This document shows positions 14,867-22,111 of a DNA stretch of 26,349 nucleotides, piece after piece. The notes beneath the pieces are model-generated. The model was not told the origin of the DNA, made no database searches, and saw only the letters and a program-made list of their open reading frames with translations. The position numbers and the translations under genes were made by a program. The DNA is from DATCDR01 sp036510575 (lineage in GTDB: Bacteria > Actinomycetota > Acidimicrobiia > Acidimicrobiales > Bog-793): assembly GCA_036510575.1 (NCBI GenBank), contig DATCDR010000128.1, forward strand, positions 1 to 26,349. The letters run 5' to 3'. Numbering within the stretch: the first letter of the stretch is position 1; every line of letters begins with the position of its first letter.

Positions 14867-16447
14867 TTACTTGAGCTGCTTGGCTGCAGGTGGATTCGTT
14901 GGCACCGGATCCTTAGCCGCCACAGATGGTTCGAATGAAATCGCGACGACGCGGCGGGGGATCGCCGCGACTGTGGTGGCGAGCGCGATCGCAATAACGA
15001 CAAAGGCCAGGAAGACGTGATGGACCGCGAGAAAGAGTCCCTGGCGAACGAAACTCGAGGCCGCGTGATCGTGGATTGCACTCGAGCCACCAAGAATCAG
15101 CGCCGCGGCGTTCGCGCCATGTGGCAGATGCGCCGCTATTGCCACTGGAGGATTCCGCAGCCAGCCAACGAGCGAAGAGTTCGCGATCGACCCGAACACC
15201 GCGACCCCGAGTGCGCCACCGATGGTTCGTCCGAACATGTTCGCGCCGGTGACTACGCCTCGTCGATCCCAGCCAACCGTCGACTGCACGGCGACGATCA
15301 CGGAAGTGGCCACAAATCCGAATCCAAGGCCGACGATCGACCCAGCGACGGCGATCAATCCGAGCGAGACCGACGATCGCAAGAACGCGAACGCGATCGC
15401 CCCACTTAGGCAGATGCATGACCCGATAAGCGCGGTGAAGCGGAAGCCGGTATGTCCATAGAGTCGCCCCGAGACAACCGATCCGAGAACCCAGGTGACC
15501 GACTCGCCGGCGAGCGCGAATCCGGCGAGCACCGGTCCGACACCTACGACGCCTTGGGCGAAGGTGGGTACGTACGACGTCAACCCGATAAGGAGCGCGC
15601 CAATTGCTAGACCCGCGAGGTTTCCCGCCACGAGCGTGCGCCATTTAAAGAGCCACGGCGGCATGAATGGTTCGGATGCCCGGCGTTCGATCTCGACGAA
15701 GGCGACGATCAGCGCGAATGCCGCAGATAGAACTACAAGCTCTGCAGGCGAGGTCCAGGCCCAGTGGACGTCACCTTGCAGTAAGCCAAGGATCAGCAGC
15801 GTCATACCGCCCATCAGCGCGATCGCGCCCGCGTAGTCGATCCGGTGTGTCTGTCGAACGACCTGCTCGTGCAGGTGTCGAGCGAGCATCACTGCAGCTA
15901 TCGCGCCGACGGGCAAGTTGAGGTAGAAGATCCAACGCCAGGACGCATACTGCGAGAGCGTCCCGCCGAGCGCGGGGCCCACGACCGCCGCGACTCCCCA
16001 GACACCCGAGAGGTATCCCTGGATTCGACCTCGTTCTTCGACCGTGTACAGGTCGCCGACGATCGTCATTGCGACGGGCTGGACAGCTCCGGCGCCGATG
16101 CCCTGGAGGCCGCGAAACACGATGAGCGTCGGCATGCTCCACGCTGCTCCAGAGAGGGCGGAACCAAGGAGAAAGATGCCAATACCGACGAACAGCACGG
16201 GCCTGCGCCCAAAGATGTCTGCAAGCCGGCCGTAGATCGGAACCGTTACCGCCTGGGTCAACAGGTAGATCGAGAACACCCAGGGGAACTCGCTAAAGCC
16301 TCCAAGGCCCCGCACGATCGACGGGATTGCAGTGGAGACGATTGTGTTATCTAGCGCGGCGATGCCGATGGTGACCATCAACGCGATCAGGATCGGGCGG
16401 CGTGACACGGCGTCACGAAGTTCGGCGGGTGACCGCTGCGCGCTCAT
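14867..16447 (-). CDS. MFS drug/proton antiporter, DHA2 (EmrB/QacA) family, 14 helices
   Basis: The 526-aa product is a full-length DHA2 permease that exports drugs or metabolites against the proton gradient. Visible signatures are motif D1 (LDNTIVSTAIPSI) at the first helix, motif A (GRLADIFGRRPV) between helices 2 and 3, motif B (VFRGLQGIGAGAVQP), and the antiporter motif C (GPALGG, then LSQYASWRWIF). About fourteen hydrophobic segments follow. The N-terminus is cytosolic and basic. The ATG at 16447 has no ribosome-binding site but a GATAGT box 6 nt upstream, suggesting a leaderless transcript. It is divergent from the J-domain-like gene (100-bp gap) and precedes the PurO-like gene on the same strand. 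Confidence 0.93.
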   Translation of the reverse strand: MSAQRSPAELRDAVSRRPILIALMVTIGIAALDNTIVSTAIPSIVRGLGGFSEFPWVFSIYLLTQAVTVPIYGRLADIFGRRPVLFVGIGIFLLGSALSGAAWSMPTLIVFRGLQGIGAGAVQPVAMTIVGDLYTVEERGRIQGYLSGVWGVAAVVGPALGGTLSQYASWRWIFYLNLPVGAIAAVMLARHLHEQVVRQTHRIDYAGAIALMGGMTLLILGLLQGDVHWAWTSPAELVVLSAAFALIVAFVEIERRASEPFMPPWLFKWRTLVAGNLAGLAIGALLIGLTSYVPTFAQGVVGVGPVLAGFALAGESVTWVLGSVVSGRLYGHTGFRFTALIGSCICLSGAIAFAFLRSSVSLGLIAVAGSIVGLGFGFVATSVIVAVQSTVGWDRRGVVTGANMFGRTIGGALGVAVFGSIANSSLVGWLRNPPVAIAAHLPHGANAAALILGGSSAIHDHAASSFVRQGLFLAVHHVFLAFVVIAIALATTVAAIPRRVVAISFEPSVAAKDPVPTNPPAAKQLK

Positions 16448-16453
16448 CTGGCA

Positions 16454-16459
16454 ACTATC
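16454..16459 (-). promoter_or_regulatory. candidate -10 box (GATAGT), leaderless start at 16447
   Basis: On the minus strand GATAGT is followed by TGCCAG (6 nt) and the ATG of the exporter gene. It matches TATAAT at A2, T3, A4 and T6. No -35 match was found. Confidence 0.42.
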
Positions 16460-16547
16460 TCACTACCAGCGTGTGCCGCATTCGACAGCTCGACTGCCGT
16501 TGGCAATACTCCTGGTTACTTGAGTTTGCCGATACAGATCGGGACGC

Positions 16548-16775
16548 GTGAACTACTACCAAGTTCTTGGCGCGCCAGAAGACGCCACTCAAGAGGAACT
16601 TCACCAGGCCTACCTGGCGAAACAGGCGCAGTTGGCGCCCGAGCGGTTCGCGGGAGCTCCAGACGACGTGCTCGGGGCGATGAGACGGGCCTTAGTGACG
16701 GTCGATCAAGCCTGGAGCATGCTCGGCGACGAAGCGCTCCGAGGCAACGACGAAGCCGACATCGGAGCCCCATGA
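16548..16775 (+). CDS. Short J-domain-like protein lacking the HPD motif
   Basis: From a GTG start the 75-aa protein begins NYYQVLGAPEDATQEEL, the helix I-II opening of DnaJ domains, and ends with LVTVDQAWSMLGDEALR, the typical helix III-IV close. Between them the invariant His-Pro-Asp loop that stimulates DnaK ATPase is replaced: APE (30-32) stands where HPD is expected, in QLAPERF. It is therefore a type III-like J protein that probably cannot activate DnaK in the usual way; it could still bind a partner or act as a scaffold. The start has no good ribosome-binding site. The stop overlaps the start of the next small frame (ATGA). It diverges from the exporter gene. Confidence 0.7.
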   Translation: MNYYQVLGAPEDATQEELHQAYLAKQAQLAPERFAGAPDDVLGAMRRALVTVDQAWSMLGDEALRGNDEADIGAP

Positions 16776-17008
16776 AGGCAGGCGACAGCACCACGCGGAA
16801 CACGTCTGGGAAATGGAACGTAGACTCAGACTGCCGTCCACCTCCGTGCCTGGCATTTCATCCGCCTCCTTCTCACAGCTTGACGACAAGTCATCTCGAC
16901 GGCCTTGCCGGGCCGCCGATGGTGGCCTCGGAGGAGTGGTTTGGTTCTCCGCTCTTCGAGCCCATCACCGCAGATGGTCTGGGCTCGGTCGACGCGAAGG
17001 TCAAATGA
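16772..17008 (+). CDS. Small hypothetical protein coupled to the J-like gene (78 aa)
   Basis: ATG 16772 overlaps the stop of the J-domain-like gene (ATGA), with a GGAG about 5 nt before it, so it is probably translationally coupled. The 78-aa product has two Cys near 22 and 27 separated by a short Pro-rich run (CRPPPC), a low-complexity middle and a C-terminal part with EEWFGSPLFEPITADG. No TM segment or family is recognised. It may be a real accessory to the J-like protein or only spacer. Base composition here is slightly lower in G+C than in the flanking exporter gene. Confidence 0.38.
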   Translation: MKAGDSTTRNTSGKWNVDSDCRPPPCLAFHPPPSHSLTTSHLDGLAGPPMVASEEWFGSPLFEPITADGLGSVDAKVK

Positions 17009-17259
17009 CTGGCTCTGACTGCAGCTGAGAGGGTCGTCTGGGTCGGTAAACGAGTCGGGGTAACGTCGACGAGAATGGTCCTTCCCGGTCGATGTTTGGC
17101 TGCCCGTCTCGTGGTAGGTGGCAAGTCGCACCACTGGCACTCGCCGCGCATTTTATGGGTCAGGCCTACGGTCGCGAACTGTCGCTCTTTCGCCAAGGAC
17201 GCCGCACGGTATGTCGTTATTCGAACCGGTGGATCACGCCGGACGACAGAAAGTGTTGC

Positions 17260-17265
17260 TAGCGT
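17260..17265 (+). promoter_or_regulatory. candidate -10 box (TAGCGT), leaderless start at 17272
   Basis: TAGCGT fits TAnnnT and is followed by CACAAC (6 nt) and the ATG of the first phage-type gene; there is no ribosome-binding site there. Confidence 0.45.
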
Positions 17266-17271
17266 CACAAC

Positions 17272-17559
17272 ATGATTTGGCACTGGTTCTTGCACGTTAG
17301 TGGTGCCAATCAAGAGTCTGGTACTTGGTATGGGTTTTGGAGTGGGTTCGGTGGCTCTATCCCGGATTTCTTAATCCTCGGTGGCTTCATCACCTATCTG
17401 CAGCAGCACAATTGCCATGTCCAGCATTGCTGGCGGCTAAGAAAGCATGCCGTCGAGGGAACTCCCTATATCGTTTGCAGGAGACACCACCCTGGCGTAC
17501 CCGTAGGAGCCGTTACGGCCGAAAGCGTGGCAGCCGCTCACAAGGCGGCAAACGAATGA
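17272..17559 (+). CDS. Phage-type small membrane protein with Cys/His cluster (95 aa)
   Basis: One hydrophobic segment (about 21-44, FWSGFGGSIPDFLILGGF) is followed by a compact Cys/His-rich region: C48, H49, C53, H59, C69, H72 and H73, in the order NCHVQHCWRL then VEGTPYIVCRRHHP. This spacing looks like a small zinc site. I know this combination, a membrane helix plus HNCHV...CWR...GTPY.VC..HH, from short proteins in actinobacteria and their phages; no function is established for them. The next gene overlaps by 4 bp (ATGA). Sampled lines of this stretch have about 48-57 percent G+C by hand count, below the surrounding genes, supporting acquisition from a phage or other element. Confidence 0.72.
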   Translation: MIWHWFLHVSGANQESGTWYGFWSGFGGSIPDFLILGGFITYLQQHNCHVQHCWRLRKHAVEGTPYIVCRRHHPGVPVGAVTAESVAAAHKAANE

Positions 17560-17843
17560 TGTTGGCCTCTAGCTTCATTAATAGGTGGGTGTGGCCGGCC
17601 GGTGGTTCGGGTGGAATACCAGGCGATGTCGTAGCCACGTTGGTATGGGTGATCATCGCCTTCGTCACGGTGTCTGTTCTCTGGCCTCCGGCGCGCAGGT
17701 CAATTGAGCGATTTGTGAAGGGCCATCTTGCCGAGGGAAACGCCGAACTGCACGCCAAGCTCGATCACATAATCAAACACCACCCAGACATTCCCCCTTA
17801 TGAGTCTGAGTCCAAACAGAACTCAGACTCGACGGAGTTTTGA
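17556..17843 (+). CDS. Phage-type small membrane protein, partner of the preceding gene (95 aa)
   Basis: ATG 17556 overlaps the stop of the preceding gene by ATGA, implying translational coupling. The product has an N-terminal Gly-rich loop, one transmembrane helix (about 24-43), a cytoplasmic basic region and an amphipathic helix ending ELHAKLDHIIKHHPDIPPY, then a polar Ser-rich tail. The KLDHII-HHPDIP ending is a recurrent feature, from memory, of small proteins adjacent to the Cys/His membrane protein in actinobacterial and phage genomes. Together the two may form a membrane complex; holin-like behaviour is only a possibility. The frame is open upstream to 17325 out of frame with the first gene; I reject that part. 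No repressor, integrase or other phage gene is nearby. Confidence 0.68.
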   Translation: MMLASSFINRWVWPAGGSGGIPGDVVATLVWVIIAFVTVSVLWPPARRSIERFVKGHLAEGNAELHAKLDHIIKHHPDIPPYESESKQNSDSTEF

Positions 17844-18712
17844 AGAGATGAGCGTCGCCACAAGTCGACCATAGTCACCCGATAGATACCCAAAATAGAA
17901 CGCTACGTACGCTGGGTCGGCGAATCTTGAAAGATCAGCCTGTGTTGCAACTCACCAATCGTTTTTCTGGCATGGACTCATCGCAATAACTCGCTGCCCG
18001 TTACTAGGCGATCGTCGCCGACGCGAATTTCTCGGACATGCAAGCATTCATCGGATCACGGAATTCTCCCTCGAGCACGATCGAGAGCTCTCAGCATCAT
18101 CGCGAGCTCGCCAACGATTGCGGCCGGTCTCAAGGCGACTATCGCCGATGACTTCGCGACGGCAAGACCCTGGCTCAGCAGAGTTCCCCGCGATTTTGGA
18201 GGCGACGTCGCCCGAGCCGCTGGCGGTGAAGCTTCCGTCGCAGTGTTGGAACCAGTTCCTACAAGTGGACCGGGAGACGTAGCCCTGGGGGTTGGCACCA
18301 ACGACCCGGTTGCTCCAGCGGCCGTCGGGAAAGTCACCGACCGAGTGCCAATGTCGAAGGTTGCCGGCTGTGGGGTCCCGCGCGAACGCTCCAGGTTGGA
18401 ATATTGGTCGCCTCCCCATTCGAATACAACGAGGTCTCGCCCACACTGTTCGATTATGGCGATCTTCGTCCATTGGTCCCTTTGTCAAGACAGTCGAGAC
18501 GACGCTGGCGTCGCAATGCTGAAGGATCACGCTTATGCCTCCGTCATCACATCGAGGAAACTGAATTGCCGGTCTTCGAATGGCATCCCCGAATTCTGAG
18601 AGAAGCCCACGGTTCGGCGTCGAGGCATGACGCCGAGCGTGGATTCCGTGCGGACTGGGACGGCTCGCGATGAGTGGTGCATGATTGAGCGTTGCTGAGC
18701 CAAGGAGGGACC
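17844..18712 (+). other. About 870 bp with no assignable gene, possible decayed accessory DNA
   Basis: No frame here has a recognisable product or a good start. The best candidates, a 160-aa frame on the minus strand (18048-18530) and a 93-aa frame inside it, are rich in Ser, Arg, Gly and Cys and have no ribosome-binding site. In one 60-nt sample around 18241-18300 the period-3 G+C pattern was highest in a plus-strand frame interrupted by a TAG at 18280, which would fit a broken gene. The first part (17844-18000) is only about half G+C. The region follows the phage-type pair and may be the remains of the same insertion. The last bases hold the AAGGAGG site of the next gene. Confidence 0.5.
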
Positions 18713-19687
18713 ATGCTCACTGCCACCGAGAAGCGCGAGCGATTTCGAGCAGTGCTCGCGCGTGACTCATTGACCGTCATGCCTGGGGGCTTCAGCCCAC
18801 TGTTCGCGATGATGGCCGACGAGCTCGGCTTCGAAGGGTTCTTCCTTGCCGGCTCCCAGATGTCTGCCTTTCTCTTCGGCGTCCCGGACCTCGGCATCCT
18901 TGGTCTGCACGACGTGGTGGCGCACGGAGCTCACGCGGCCGGGCGGACGGATATCCCGATCATGTCTGACTGCGACACCGGATACGGCAACGCGCTGAAC
19001 GTGCATTTCGCCGTCGGCGAGATCGTCCGCAGCGGCGTCGCGGCGATGTCACTCGAGGACCAGGAGGCGCCGAAGAAATCGGCGACGAGTGCCGGTCGAC
19101 GCACGATCCCAAAGGAGGAGGCGATCGGCAAACTCCAGGCGGCGGTCGATGCCCGCGATGCCATCGACAAAAGCTTTGTGCTGTGCGCTCGCTGTGACTC
19201 ACTCGGCGCCGAGAACGAGCAGTTCTCCGATGCGCTTGACCGTTGCATCGGCTATGTGACCGACGGCGGCGCCGACTTCGTCTGGCTGAATTCTGTCGAG
19301 ACCCGCGCGGACCTACGGACGGCCTGTCGGGAGATCCCGGCTCCTGTCCTCGTTATCTGGGGAGGTGCCGAGGAACCTGAGCCGAGCCTGTCGGAGTACG
19401 AAGATCTCGGCGCCCGCATCGTGCTCTATCCGACGATCGCGGCGAGCGCGGCCACGCAAGCGGGGTGGGCGATCTTGTCGGGCCTTCGCCATGATGGGCA
19501 GGAGGGGATGGCGAACTGGAAGCAGGCACTCGCCGAGGGCACCTACGGACCGGCGAACCAGGCCCAGCTCCTCGGGACCGCCGACCTACGAGTTCTTGAG
19601 GAGCGCTTTCTGCCCGCGAGCGCGCAACGAGACTACGAGCACACCTGGGGCCACGGCCCAGACCGCGGTCCTCGAGTGGAGAACTGA
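18713..19687 (+). CDS. Isocitrate lyase/PEP mutase superfamily protein without the lyase cysteine
   Basis: The 324-aa protein has the PEP mutase/ICL barrel: an N-terminal helix region, PGGFSPLFAMMADELGFEG, a metal site SDCDTGYGN (85-93, with Asp86 and Asp88) and EDQ (115-117). Lyases of the family carry KKCGH in the mobile loop, where Cys acts as the acid. Here that loop reads KKSAT (121-125), so Cys is replaced by Ser and GH by AT. The lyase reaction is therefore doubtful; related members that lack Cys act as phosphonopyruvate mutases, hydrolases or oxaloacetate decarboxylases, and one of these is more plausible. The start at ATG 18713 follows AAGGAGG by 5 nt; TTG 18692 is rejected. It is convergent with the Rieske gene. 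The actual substrate is unknown. Confidence 0.85.
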   Translation: MLTATEKRERFRAVLARDSLTVMPGGFSPLFAMMADELGFEGFFLAGSQMSAFLFGVPDLGILGLHDVVAHGAHAAGRTDIPIMSDCDTGYGNALNVHFAVGEIVRSGVAAMSLEDQEAPKKSATSAGRRTIPKEEAIGKLQAAVDARDAIDKSFVLCARCDSLGAENEQFSDALDRCIGYVTDGGADFVWLNSVETRADLRTACREIPAPVLVIWGGAEEPEPSLSEYEDLGARIVLYPTIAASAATQAGWAILSGLRHDGQEGMANWKQALAEGTYGPANQAQLLGTADLRVLEERFLPASAQRDYEHTWGHGPDRGPRVEN

Positions 19688-19699
19688 CCGCTCGGAGCA

Positions 19700-19731
19700 T
19701 GTTCGGGTCCGAGCCGGCCGACTGCCGAACA
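19700..19731. terminator. inverted repeat between convergent genes
   Basis: TGTTCGG and CCGAACA (7 bp) face each other across 18 nt, with a possible inner GTC/GAC pairing. It lies between the stops of two convergent genes and could terminate transcription from either side; there is no U-tract. Confidence 0.35.
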
Positions 19732-19817
19732 GTGGTTGCCCCCGGGTTCAGCAACGATCGTTAGGAACAACACGACGGCAGCCCAGTGTCGAATTCACAC
19801 CAGTCAGTGAGACTTGA

Positions 19818-21563
19818 CTACATCTCCTCGTAAAGTGCCTCGCCGCGGCGAAGGCGCGTAGCGATTCGGACGACCTGGGCGAGTTCGCGCCGCGTCGGGG
19901 TGTGCGCGGCGAGAAAGCGCGCAGCGCCGGTGAGGATCATCGCCGCCTGTTCAGAATTCTCCGGCCAGGCTTCGCTCTGGCGAACGGCTGCCTCGTAGAC
20001 CTGGTACCAGTGGAACTCGACATCTTCAGCGAGCAGCGCCGCACCGAGCGCGGCGACGACAGCGCGCTGGTCGCCGCCAGCGCTGAGGAAGCCGTAAACG
20101 ATTGCACCCGCCTCTTCCACCATCCCCTCGCGCTCCCAGCACTGCTCGAGCTCGCCAAGCTCAGGCGCCGTTGAACGCGCATGCGACGAGGGTGGACGAG
20201 CCGCTGGGATGTTCAAGAAGCGGTCCAGGAAGACCTTCATCGCGACCTGGTAAATGCCGCGCGCGACCACAGGTGTCGGCGAGCGACGCACCATCTGGTG
20301 CGTCGCGTTCGCCGCGGTGAAGCCGTGGTGCACGACGTCCCAGTCACTGTGGTCGTTCTGGGTGTGGAAGCGTACGAGCCGCAGCGCGGCGGCATAGGCG
20401 ACGGCTCGCGCAAGCTGCTCGTCATCGGCTCCAGCGGCACGCGCCGCATCGAGCGCCGTCACGACTGTCGCAGGCTCCTCGGCGAGCACCTCCCAGGCGA
20501 GCGCGTCGACCTCCTGGTCGCTAAAGACGGAGTCCGCTCGCGCCTCGGTCGGAAGGGAGTCGAGCGACTGGGTAGGGGCGAGCAAAGAGACGAGATCGAA
20601 GGGATGGCGCCACTGTCCGGACTCCTCGGACCGAGACGAGGTCGCCGTGCCGTGTGCCAGGGCGGGGAGCACGGAGATGGCATCTTGCCATCCGAGATGC
20701 TCGAGCAGCTCGAAGGCCTTGTTGGTGAAGTCGACCGTGTGCCCCCCGTCGACAAAGAGGTGGTCCGTGATCGCGCCGCCCATCAGCGCGCTCATCATCT
20801 CGGGATCGGATTTCTCGGCGATCGCCGTTGCGAGCACCCGTTCACAGGCGTCCCCGTTTCGAGTGTCGACGAATCGGCGGTACCAAGTCTCGAGACGCGT
20901 GGGCTCGATCTCCGCTGAGAGCGGGGCGAGGGCAAACCAGGGAGCACGACCCCGTGTGTCCTCGGACACGAACGCGAGGCCATGCACGAGGGCGAGGGCG
21001 CGTGCGTGGGGTTCGAGGTGGGGGAGGACATTGGCCATCGCGACGAGCACCGTCAGGCCCGTTCCCCAACCGGCCTCACGGTTGCGAAGACCGAACTCCG
21101 CGCCCGCGCGCAGCACGGCGGTCGTGCCCTCGTCTTCACCCATCAGTTCGAGCAGGGCGAGAACGGCCTTCGCGCTGACCAGCGTGAGACCGTGCTCGAG
21201 TCCTTCTTCGAGACGCCGAAGGTGGTGCGTGACCGGGTCGGCATTGCCGCGGAGCACGACGTAGACCTGGTTGTCCTCGATCTCGACGCCGTGGGCATGG
21301 ACGTCGTCCGCGAAGGGATCGAGCGTGCCGCCAGAGGCAAGGTCGAACCGCGCGTTGTGCCACAAGCAGGTGAGGAGCCCCTCTTCGACCTTGCCCCGGT
21401 GCAGCGGGAAGCCCATATGTGGGCAGCGGTCGTCGACCGCCGCTGGCTCGCCGTCGCACCAGAAAACGCAGACCGGCTGGGAACCGACCTTGCCTGCCAG
21501 GACACCCGCTCGGGCCAGCTCGTCGACCGTGCCGATCGGCGTGCGCTCCATCTCCTCAGCCAT
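19818..21563 (-). CDS. Rieske [2Fe-2S] protein with large helical C-terminal domain
   Basis: Residues 1-105 form a Rieske domain: Cys47-x-His49 (CPHMGFPLHRG), 16 residues, then Cys66-x2-His69 (CLWHNARFDLASG), the spacing that binds a [2Fe-2S] cluster. The remaining 470 residues are mainly helical, with His-rich segments (DHLFVDGGH, RFHTQNDHSDWD, VHHGFTAANATHQ) that could bind a second metal or cofactor. I know of similar fusions in actinobacteria and Chloroflexi but no assigned function; there is no oxygenase alpha-subunit iron triad motif that I can recognise. The Rieske part probably delivers electrons to the C-terminal region or to a partner. ATG 21563 follows GGAGGT with 7-nt spacing; the frame extends five codons further to a GTG. 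It is 581 aa, minus strand, 57 bp downstream of the 104-aa gene, so both may share a transcript. Confidence 0.82.
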   Translation of the reverse strand: MAEEMERTPIGTVDELARAGVLAGKVGSQPVCVFWCDGEPAAVDDRCPHMGFPLHRGKVEEGLLTCLWHNARFDLASGGTLDPFADDVHAHGVEIEDNQVYVVLRGNADPVTHHLRRLEEGLEHGLTLVSAKAVLALLELMGEDEGTTAVLRAGAEFGLRNREAGWGTGLTVLVAMANVLPHLEPHARALALVHGLAFVSEDTRGRAPWFALAPLSAEIEPTRLETWYRRFVDTRNGDACERVLATAIAEKSDPEMMSALMGGAITDHLFVDGGHTVDFTNKAFELLEHLGWQDAISVLPALAHGTATSSRSEESGQWRHPFDLVSLLAPTQSLDSLPTEARADSVFSDQEVDALAWEVLAEEPATVVTALDAARAAGADDEQLARAVAYAAALRLVRFHTQNDHSDWDVVHHGFTAANATHQMVRRSPTPVVARGIYQVAMKVFLDRFLNIPAARPPSSHARSTAPELGELEQCWEREGMVEEAGAIVYGFLSAGGDQRAVVAALGAALLAEDVEFHWYQVYEAAVRQSEAWPENSEQAAMILTGAARFLAAHTPTRRELAQVVRIATRLRRGEALYEEM

Positions 21564-21620
21564 CTTGTTGACCTCCACTACCAGCCGGAGCGAACCGTTC
21601 CTAAAGAGAACGCCTTGATT

Positions 21621-21935
21621 TCATTCCCAGCATTTGTCGCATTTCTGCAGTTCGCCGCCAACTGAGTCGCGCGCCCATTTCTCTAGTGCTTCGACGGTCG
21701 GTGAGCAGATCTTGGCGAAGTCACCCGTCGTCCAAGGCGATTTTGTGCCGTTTATCGTGTAGCAGTTGGCCCAGTGCAGCATCAGATACTCGGGCGTCGC
21801 GTTCCGATAGCAGTTGACGACGTAGCCACGAGGGTTCTGGCGGGTCCAGAAGAGATAATCGCGGTCGTTATCCTCGAAGGCGATCAGCGGATGTTCAGCT
21901 TCGATCGGCACGATGCAACGGTACCGCGCCGTCAT
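21621..21935 (-). CDS. Small protein with H-x3-C, C and C-x2-C motif (104 aa)
   Basis: The 104-aa product contains His54, Cys58 (LHWANC), Cys77 (KIC) and Cys99/Cys102 (KCDKC), a set that could form a small zinc-binding fold. The middle reads NPRGYVVNCYRNATPEYL and the C-terminus EALEKWARDSVG. I recall short bacterial hypothetical proteins, and extra domains of DNA-modification proteins, with this NP-G-V-N ... LH-x3-C ... C-x2-C pattern, but no function is assigned. No signal peptide or TM segment is seen. The start at ATG 21935 has only a weak GGGTC site. It precedes the Rieske gene on the same strand and diverges from the PPOX gene across 176 bp. Confidence 0.62.
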   Translation of the reverse strand: MTARYRCIVPIEAEHPLIAFEDNDRDYLFWTRQNPRGYVVNCYRNATPEYLMLHWANCYTINGTKSPWTTGDFAKICSPTVEALEKWARDSVGGELQKCDKCWE

Positions 21936-22099
21936 TGGTCAAGACCCAGCGAGGGAAGGATCATCGTGGTCCTTAGACAACCGTGGGTCCACCGTCGGCG
22001 AAGAGATCACAGAGATTGGTGGGGAGTCTTGAGCGGTGCCGTGATCAGCTGGTACCGATCGGTTCCTTCGGTCGTCTAGAGGATGGTCTGGATCTCCAT

Positions 22100-22105
22100 T
22101 ACCTT
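22100..22105 (+). promoter_or_regulatory. candidate -10 box (TACCTT), leaderless start at 22112
   Basis: TACCTT fits TAnnnT and is followed by GCTCTC (6 nt) and the ATG of the PPOX gene, which has no ribosome-binding site. Confidence 0.45.
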
Positions 22106-22111
22106 GCTCTC

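Noticed and set aside
17075..17275. 66-codon frame ending with an ATGA overlap on the first phage-type gene
   Set aside because: The product has no recognisable pattern and its start signal is weak (a TAACGT box 8 nt upstream only). An ATGA overlap arises by chance in one of four such cases. The TAGCGT box already explains the start at 17272.
18048..18530. 160-aa minus-strand frame in the gene-poor stretch
   Set aside because: No start signal, no recognised motif, and the base-period pattern in a sampled part favours the opposite strand.
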